Shown: piece by piece, positions 60,421 through 64,000 of the stretch | Layout of the letters: the number at the start of each line of letters is the position of its first letter | Position numbering within the stretch: the first letter of the stretch is position 1 | DNA from: Bacteroidales bacterium 6E | GTDB lineage: Bacteria; Bacteroidota; Bacteroidia; Bacteroidales; Prolixibacteraceae | Length of the DNA stretch: 64,000 nucleotides | Direction of reading: 5' to 3' | Assembly: GCA_001270045.2 (NCBI GenBank) | Contig: DF970666.1 | Location: 62,001-126,000, forward strand | The notes under the pieces: generated by a model | What the model saw: the letters and a program-made list of their open reading frames with translations, nothing else | What the model was told of the DNA's origin: nothing | Database searches by the model: none | Program-made: the position numbers and the translations under genes

Positions 60421-60890
60421 ATCAATCAGGTTAAAAATGTGAAGACTTCCCTTTGAAAATCGATAATTGAACAATCATTATAAATTTTCGCATACCTCAT
60501 TTCCTTCTCCTGTAAAATTAGGCTTTTTTTTTATTTAACAATGCTGCTTTGATGATTGAAAATTCACTTGGGGGAATAATTAAGTGTTTATAGAAGTTGG
60601 ATGGGGCCATTTCACATTATTTTGCATATTTATATCGGGTTTCCCATTTTTGAAACGAAGCGACAAATTAAGTTGTTAGTGTTACTCAAACATGATGGCA
60701 ATCTCCTGCCATCTTTTGACCAAGTTCCTACCATTTGCATATCTTCTACATATGATTTGCAATTAAAGAGATTAGCCAGTTGCAGGTTTTATGGAAATTA
60801 TTTGTGAATGATATGCAGACAGCAGGAAGTTGGTCGATACTTGGTTGCAAGCCGACCCAAAGCCGTTTGCCTTGGAAATGTATTTTAGAG
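60421..60890. other. 470-base non-coding region with a large imperfect inverted repeat
   Basis: No supported gene. Contains the inverted repeat 60714-60839 (listed) and a small perfect hairpin GATGGCA/TGCCATC (60693-60713) followed by TTTT on the plus strand. Base composition is AT-rich compared with the flanking genes. Confidence 0.45.
60714..60839. repeat. Imperfect inverted repeat, arms about 48 bp
   Basis: Arm 60714-60761 and the reverse complement of 60792-60839 agree at roughly 70 percent of positions (shared blocks GACCAA, TTCCT, TGCATATC, ATTT), with a 30-base spacer. It lies just downstream of the MBL gene on the minus strand. Confidence 0.5.
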
Positions 60891-61694
60891 TCAGGAAAAA
60901 AGGGTTTTTTGAATCGGAGGTCCCAATGTATAGACCTCTGCAGGCTGATGCCGGTGTGTAAGTTTGATCCTGAATTTGTCCTTGACCGGTTCGAATGTCG
61001 CCATGGCAATTTCAGGTGTGTTGTTTTCCTGTGAAAGATGGCTGAGGAAAATGCACTCGAGCGATAGACCTGCATGTTCCTGAACGAGCTGGAGGGCCTG
61101 CAGGTTGGAAAGATGTCCCTTGGCAGATGCCACCCTGGTTTTCAGATACCATGGATAATTGCCATCCATCAGCATTTTTTCGTCATAATTGCTTTCGAGA
61201 AAGAGTGCATTGCACTGACTGACATGTCTGGTAACATTGGCACAGGGTTCGCCAATATCGGTGAGAACCCCGATACTCTTGCCGTTGTGTTCAATCCGGA
61301 ATGAACAGGGTTCGGCAGCATCGTGGTTTTTCAGGAAAGAGTGGACTGCAAGGGAACCGATGTTTATCGTTTCGCCAGGTTGGAAAAACTTGATGTAATC
61401 GGGCCTGAAAGGGCGGGGCAGGGCATAATACGTGCTCGATGTCATGTATACACTGATGCCCAGCTTTTTGCTCAGCACCTGCATGCCACGGGCATGGTCT
61501 GAATGTTCGTGGGAGATGAAAAGTGCCTTGACTTTGGAAGGATCTAGTCCAACCTGCCGGAAACGGAGCATCAGCTGACGGGTCGAGATCCCTGCATCTA
61601 TCAGGACTGCATCGTTGTGGTTGCCTATATAATAGCAGTTTCCGTTACTCCCTGAGGCCAGGGCACATATTTCAATCGTGGAGGAATCGTGCAT
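60891..61694 (-). CDS. MBL-fold metallo-hydrolase (YycJ/WalJ-like)
   Basis: 267 residues, metallo-beta-lactamase fold. It opens with ICALASGSNGNCYYIG (about 8-23), typical of the YycJ/WalJ group of putative single-strand exonuclease/hydrolases. Metal motif SHEHSDHARG (about 60-69), LKNHDAAEP (about 118-126), VLTDIGEP (about 143-150) with the bridging aspartate, and LSHLSQENNTPE (about 217-228) with the last ligand. Small soluble enzyme; nucleic-acid or other phosphodiester substrate is inferred. Its start overlaps the stop of the isochorismatase-fold gene (TAATG). Confidence 0.9.
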   Translation of the reverse strand: MHDSSTIEICALASGSNGNCYYIGNHNDAVLIDAGISTRQLMLRFRQVGLDPSKVKALFISHEHSDHARGMQVLSKKLGISVYMTSSTYYALPRPFRPDYIKFFQPGETINIGSLAVHSFLKNHDAAEPCSFRIEHNGKSIGVLTDIGEPCANVTRHVSQCNALFLESNYDEKMLMDGNYPWYLKTRVASAKGHLSNLQALQLVQEHAGLSLECIFLSHLSQENNTPEIAMATFEPVKDKFRIKLTHRHQPAEVYTLGPPIQKTLFS

Positions 61695-62236
61695 TACTTT
61701 ACCAGTCCGGATATGGTTTTGAACTCTGCTGCGGCTGAACTGCGGGTCAGTTCAAAAAGGATCGATTCGACCGAGGTCATCATGATGCCTTCATGACGGA
61801 ACCGCTCTTTAGCAAGGTCGACGCTTGTTAAAGACCTTGAGGTGGTGGCATCCATCACGACTACCGGATTGAATCCTGACGCTTTCAGGTCGAGGGCAGT
61901 CTGTAAAACACACACATGCGACTCTATCCCGAAGAGAATGACATCCCTTTTGTTCAGTGCCTGGAGTGCAGTCATCAGTTCCGGTTCATCGCAACAGCTG
62001 AAATCCCTTTTTTCGATGTGGCTGAAATTGGGAATCAGTTCAGCTATTTCGGGTTGGGTGTTCCCCAATCCACGGGTATATTGCTGGGTAACGAGCAAGG
62101 GCACCGACAATGCCTGGAATCCCTTGATAAGGATGGAGCTGTTTTTTAGAAAGTTTTCCTTCTCTGCCATGGCCGGCACCAGTCTTTCCTGGATGTCAAC
62201 CAACAATCCTGTTGTATTTTCCTTGATTATTCGCAT
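61694..62236 (-). CDS. Isochorismatase-fold cysteine hydrolase (YcaC-like)
   Basis: 180 residues. Catalytic triad of the family visible: D14 in LLVDIQERL, the lysine in IEKRDFSC (about 75), and C in GIESHVCVLQTALDL (about 108), with the cis-peptide before VCV. The length and GIESHVCV motif fit the YcaC-like group of unknown-substrate amidohydrolases rather than true isochorismatase, so it is not expected to drain the menaquinone route. Coupled to the MBL gene downstream and 8 bases after the isomerase gene. Confidence 0.92.
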   Translation of the reverse strand: MRIIKENTTGLLVDIQERLVPAMAEKENFLKNSSILIKGFQALSVPLLVTQQYTRGLGNTQPEIAELIPNFSHIEKRDFSCCDEPELMTALQALNKRDVILFGIESHVCVLQTALDLKASGFNPVVVMDATTSRSLTSVDLAKERFRHEGIMMTSVESILFELTRSSAAAEFKTISGLVK

Positions 62237-62244
62237 GGTAATTT

Positions 62245-62865
62245 TTAACTGTTGTTTCTGTGTTCATTGGATTTCCTGCGCGACAGGTCACCGAGATAGC
62301 CTCCATGATGGCGTTTGGCGTATTGTTCGTTGGTGAAATTGATTTTTTTCATCATCATGACCATCAGAACGTCGCCTATGACGGTCATGGCTGTGGTCGA
62401 GGTACTTGGTGTCAGTCCGAGAGGGCAAACCTCTGCCGGGGCACCGGTGAACAGGCATGCATCGGCCTTATGGGCGAGTTCGCTATCGATGTTCCCGGTT
62501 ATGACGATTAAGGGCAGGTCAGGGTATAAATTATCGGCGAGGTCGATCAGTTCGAGGATCTCGCGGGTTTTTCCCGAATTGGAGATCAGCAACAACGCAT
62601 CATTTTCCTGAACCACACCCAAATCACCGTGCTGGGAATCACTGGGATGCAGAAATACGGCAGGCGTGCCCGTCGAACTAAAGGTGGTGGCGATGTTCAG
62701 GGCAATTTGACCTGCCTTGCCCATTCCGCTCGCAACAACCTTGCCTTTTTTCTCATGTACCCTGTTGTATATCAGGTCGATGGCTTTCTCGAACTCTCCT
62801 GTGACCGGTATGTTTCTGATGGCTTCCGACTCATGCTGGATGACCTGTTCTATGATTTCTTTCAT
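62245..62865 (-). CDS. SIS-domain isomerase, KdsD-like (arabinose-5-phosphate isomerase type)
   Basis: 206 residues, one SIS domain and no CBS pair. KVVASGMGKAGQIALNIATTF (about 42-62), PSDSQHGDLGVVQENDALLLIS (about 74-95; the H is catalytic in KdsD), NSGKTREILELI, and the PLGLTPSTSTTAMTVIGD block (about 148-165) are the core of D-arabinose-5-phosphate isomerase (KdsD/KpsF/GutQ), which feeds Kdo synthesis. Many Bacteroidota enzymes lack the CBS tail. A different sugar-phosphate substrate cannot be excluded. First gene of the three-gene operon. Confidence 0.9.
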   Translation of the reverse strand: MKEIIEQVIQHESEAIRNIPVTGEFEKAIDLIYNRVHEKKGKVVASGMGKAGQIALNIATTFSSTGTPAVFLHPSDSQHGDLGVVQENDALLLISNSGKTREILELIDLADNLYPDLPLIVITGNIDSELAHKADACLFTGAPAEVCPLGLTPSTSTTAMTVIGDVLMVMMMKKINFTNEQYAKRHHGGYLGDLSRRKSNEHRNNS

Positions 62866-62872
62866 GCGATGT

Positions 62873-62899
62873 TTTCAGTTTGCGCAAAAATAACTGAAA
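62873..62899 (-). promoter_or_regulatory. Promoter -7 box inside a palindromic operator candidate
   Basis: TTTCAGTT-N11-AACTGAAA (62873-62899) encloses a second perfect palindrome TTTGCGCAAA (62879-62888). The minus-strand -7 box TATTTTTG (62885-62892) lies within it, 20 bases before the isomerase start; no well-spaced TTG box is seen. Confidence 0.5.
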
Positions 62900-63111
62900 T
62901 TTCCAACATTGGGGGCGAATTCCTGCCTAGGTGTCGTCCGGATTAATGGAAGTTCCGGAAGGCTGTGGCCACCTTTGATGAAACCGATGGTTTTCCGACA
63001 AATGGAAACATTTGTTAAAATATTTTCGCCAACTGAGATATATATAAATTTCTAAATGTTTAAATAATTTATACTTTTAACCACCCAGTAAAATAATTAA
63101 AATACATACCA

Positions 63112-64000
63112 ATGAAAATTCATGAATATCAGGCGCGGGATCTGTTCCGGGCCTATGGAATACCGGTTCCGGATGGTGCAGTTTGCCATACGGTAGATGA
63201 AGTCAGGGCCCTGGTGCCGGATGACAACCAGCTCAGGGTGATCAAGGCACAGGTTCATGCAGGCGGACGAGGCAAGGCGGGGGGAGTGAAACTCGCCCGT
63301 TCAAAGGCCGACGCCATTGAAAATGCCTCCAAAATCCTGGGAATGGATATCAAGGGCTATACGGTTGAAAAAGTGCTCGTCGCCAATGCAGTCGACATCA
63401 GCAAAGAGTTTTATGTAGGGTTGATCAACGATCGAAATACCAAGTCGGTGACCCTGATGGCCAGTGCCGAAGGTGGGGTCGAAATTGAGGAAGTCGCCAA
63501 AGTCTCTCCCGAGAAAATCATCAAGCTGTCGATCAATCCCGTGGCTGGACTGATGGACTGGCAGGCACGGGAAATCGCATTCAAGCTGTTTACTGATATC
63601 AAACATGTAAGGGCTGCCACCGACATCCTCAAGAAATTATACAAACTCTATATCGAGACCGATTCGACCCTGGCAGAAATCAACCCGCTGGTCATTACCG
63701 AACAGGGTGAGGTCATGGCCATCGACGGAAAAATGAACTTCGATGACAATGCACTGTTTCGCCAGGACGACATCCTCGCGATGCGGGAGGTGACCGAAGA
63801 CGAACAGAAGGAGATTGACGCCAACGAAAAAGGACTTTCTTACATCAAACTCGATGGTTCTATAGGCTGTATGGTGAATGGGGCAGGACTGGCCATGGCC
63901 ACCATGGACATGATCAAGCTGTACGGCGGCGAACCTGCCAACTTCCTCGACATCGGTGGTTCCTCGAATCCGCAAAAGGTGATCGATGCCATGAATATCC
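63112..64000 (+). CDS. sucC: Succinyl-CoA synthetase beta subunit, ADP-forming (partial, C-terminus outside window)
   Basis: The first 296 codons are visible; the frame runs off the window end. MKIHEYQARDLFRAYGIPVPDG is the classic SucC start, followed by the ATP-grasp domain: VIKAQVHAGGRGKAGGVKLA (about 44-63), the acyl-phosphate/nucleotide residues around LAEINPLVITEQGEVMAIDGK (about 187-207), and the CoA-binding NGAGLAMATMDMI / PANFLDIGGSSNPQKV (about 258-291). The normal GGGA turn is GGSS here, which I have seen in Bacteroidota homologues. It links succinyl-CoA to substrate-level ATP formation. sucD is expected downstream, outside the window. Confidence 0.97.
   Translation, partial: MKIHEYQARDLFRAYGIPVPDGAVCHTVDEVRALVPDDNQLRVIKAQVHAGGRGKAGGVKLARSKADAIENASKILGMDIKGYTVEKVLVANAVDISKEFYVGLINDRNTKSVTLMASAEGGVEIEEVAKVSPEKIIKLSINPVAGLMDWQAREIAFKLFTDIKHVRAATDILKKLYKLYIETDSTLAEINPLVITEQGEVMAIDGKMNFDDNALFRQDDILAMREVTEDEQKEIDANEKGLSYIKLDGSIGCMVNGAGLAMATMDMIKLYGGEPANFLDIGGSSNPQKVIDAMNI

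Noticed and set aside
60693-60717. GATGGCA/TGCCATC hairpin plus TTTT as a plus-strand terminator
   Set aside because: There is no plus-strand gene upstream that it could terminate; kept only as part of the structured region.
60601-60807. 68-codon open frame in the gene-free region near 60.7 kb
   Set aside because: Its apparent similarity to a minus-strand frame nearby is explained by the inverted repeat at 60714-60839, not by protein coding.
61694-62236. True isochorismatase acting on the menaquinone branch point
   Set aside because: The motif GIESHVCV and small size fit the YcaC-like group, and the gene is not linked to siderophore or men genes.
1-64000. tRNA, rRNA, CRISPR arrays, riboswitches, prophage or insertion sequences
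   Set aside because: Looked for T-loop type sequences, regular repeat-spacer units, transposase or integrase motifs and terminal repeats on both strands; none could be supported.

Overview
The window is a dense piece of a Bacteroidota chromosome, most like the Bacteroidales/Marinilabiliales. The reasons are promoters of the TAnnTTTG type with a TTG box about 19-20 bases upstream, almost no Shine-Dalgarno sites, many Bacteroidota-type families (DUF4831, DUF1573, DUF4914, PASTA/RluA/Ddl set, fused ResB-CcsA), classical menaquinone synthesis, and polysaccharide-degrading enzymes (GH9, GH140). Succinyl-CoA ligase and MeaB fit a succinate/propionate-forming, anaerobic or microaerobic way of life. 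I see no rRNA, tRNA, CRISPR array, prophage, integrase or insertion sequence. The only mobile-type module is a YefM-YoeB toxin-antitoxin pair.

Layout. 1-2339 (minus): Nif3-like protein cut by the window edge, a MerR regulator whose stop overlaps the Nif3 start, and an M23 peptidase. 2524-10696 (plus): alaS, the fused cytochrome c assembly protein CcsBA, and a long-chain acyl-CoA synthetase, each closed by a clear terminator hairpin. 11199-13427 (plus): a three-gene VTC / DUF4956 / DUF2490 unit. 13679-16150: a GH9 glycosidase. 16147-19552: a four-helix membrane protein, a Rossmann protein, a D-threonine aldolase/D-serine dehydratase-like PLP enzyme and the tRNA t6A enzyme Sua5. 19705-28056 (minus): a DUF4914 PEPCK-like protein, an XRE-cupin regulator, PepD, an MFS carrier, DUF4831 and NAD(P)HX repair. 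28416-32994 (plus): nitroreductase, POT transporter, YeeE-type carrier and an unknown protein. 33169-35839 (minus): GH140 and its exported partner. 35973-42889 (minus): DnaB, Ddl, RluA, PASTA protein, ribosomal protein L34 (rpmH) and an OmpR-type two-component pair, with a DUF1573 protein divergent from it. 44280-54506 (plus): MeaB, Lpd and a tightly coupled menaquinone operon menI-menF-menD-menB-menA-menCE. 54623-55131: yoeB/yefM. 55380-57008: a FadL-type barrel. 57112-60420 (minus): an envelope operon (LolA-like, exported YidD-like, two related TPR/membrane proteins) with a small membrane protein upstream. 60891-62865 (minus): MBL hydrolase, isochorismatase-fold hydrolase, KdsD-like isomerase. 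63112 onward: start of sucC.

How the genes work together. The menaquinone operon, CcsBA, Lpd, SucC and MeaB serve anaerobic electron transport and central carbon metabolism. DnaB, Ddl, RluA, L34 and AlaS are housekeeping. The parts that well-known biology explains least are (i) the YidD-like protein with a cleavable signal peptide, in an overlapping operon with a LolA-like protein and two paralogous TPR/membrane proteins; (ii) the VTC/DUF4956/DUF2490 unit, whose VTC protein seems to have lost part of the catalytic set and which has an 11-bp phased repeat array upstream; (iii) the MenC-MenE fusion; and (iv) the PEPCK-like DUF4914 protein beside an XRE-cupin regulator.
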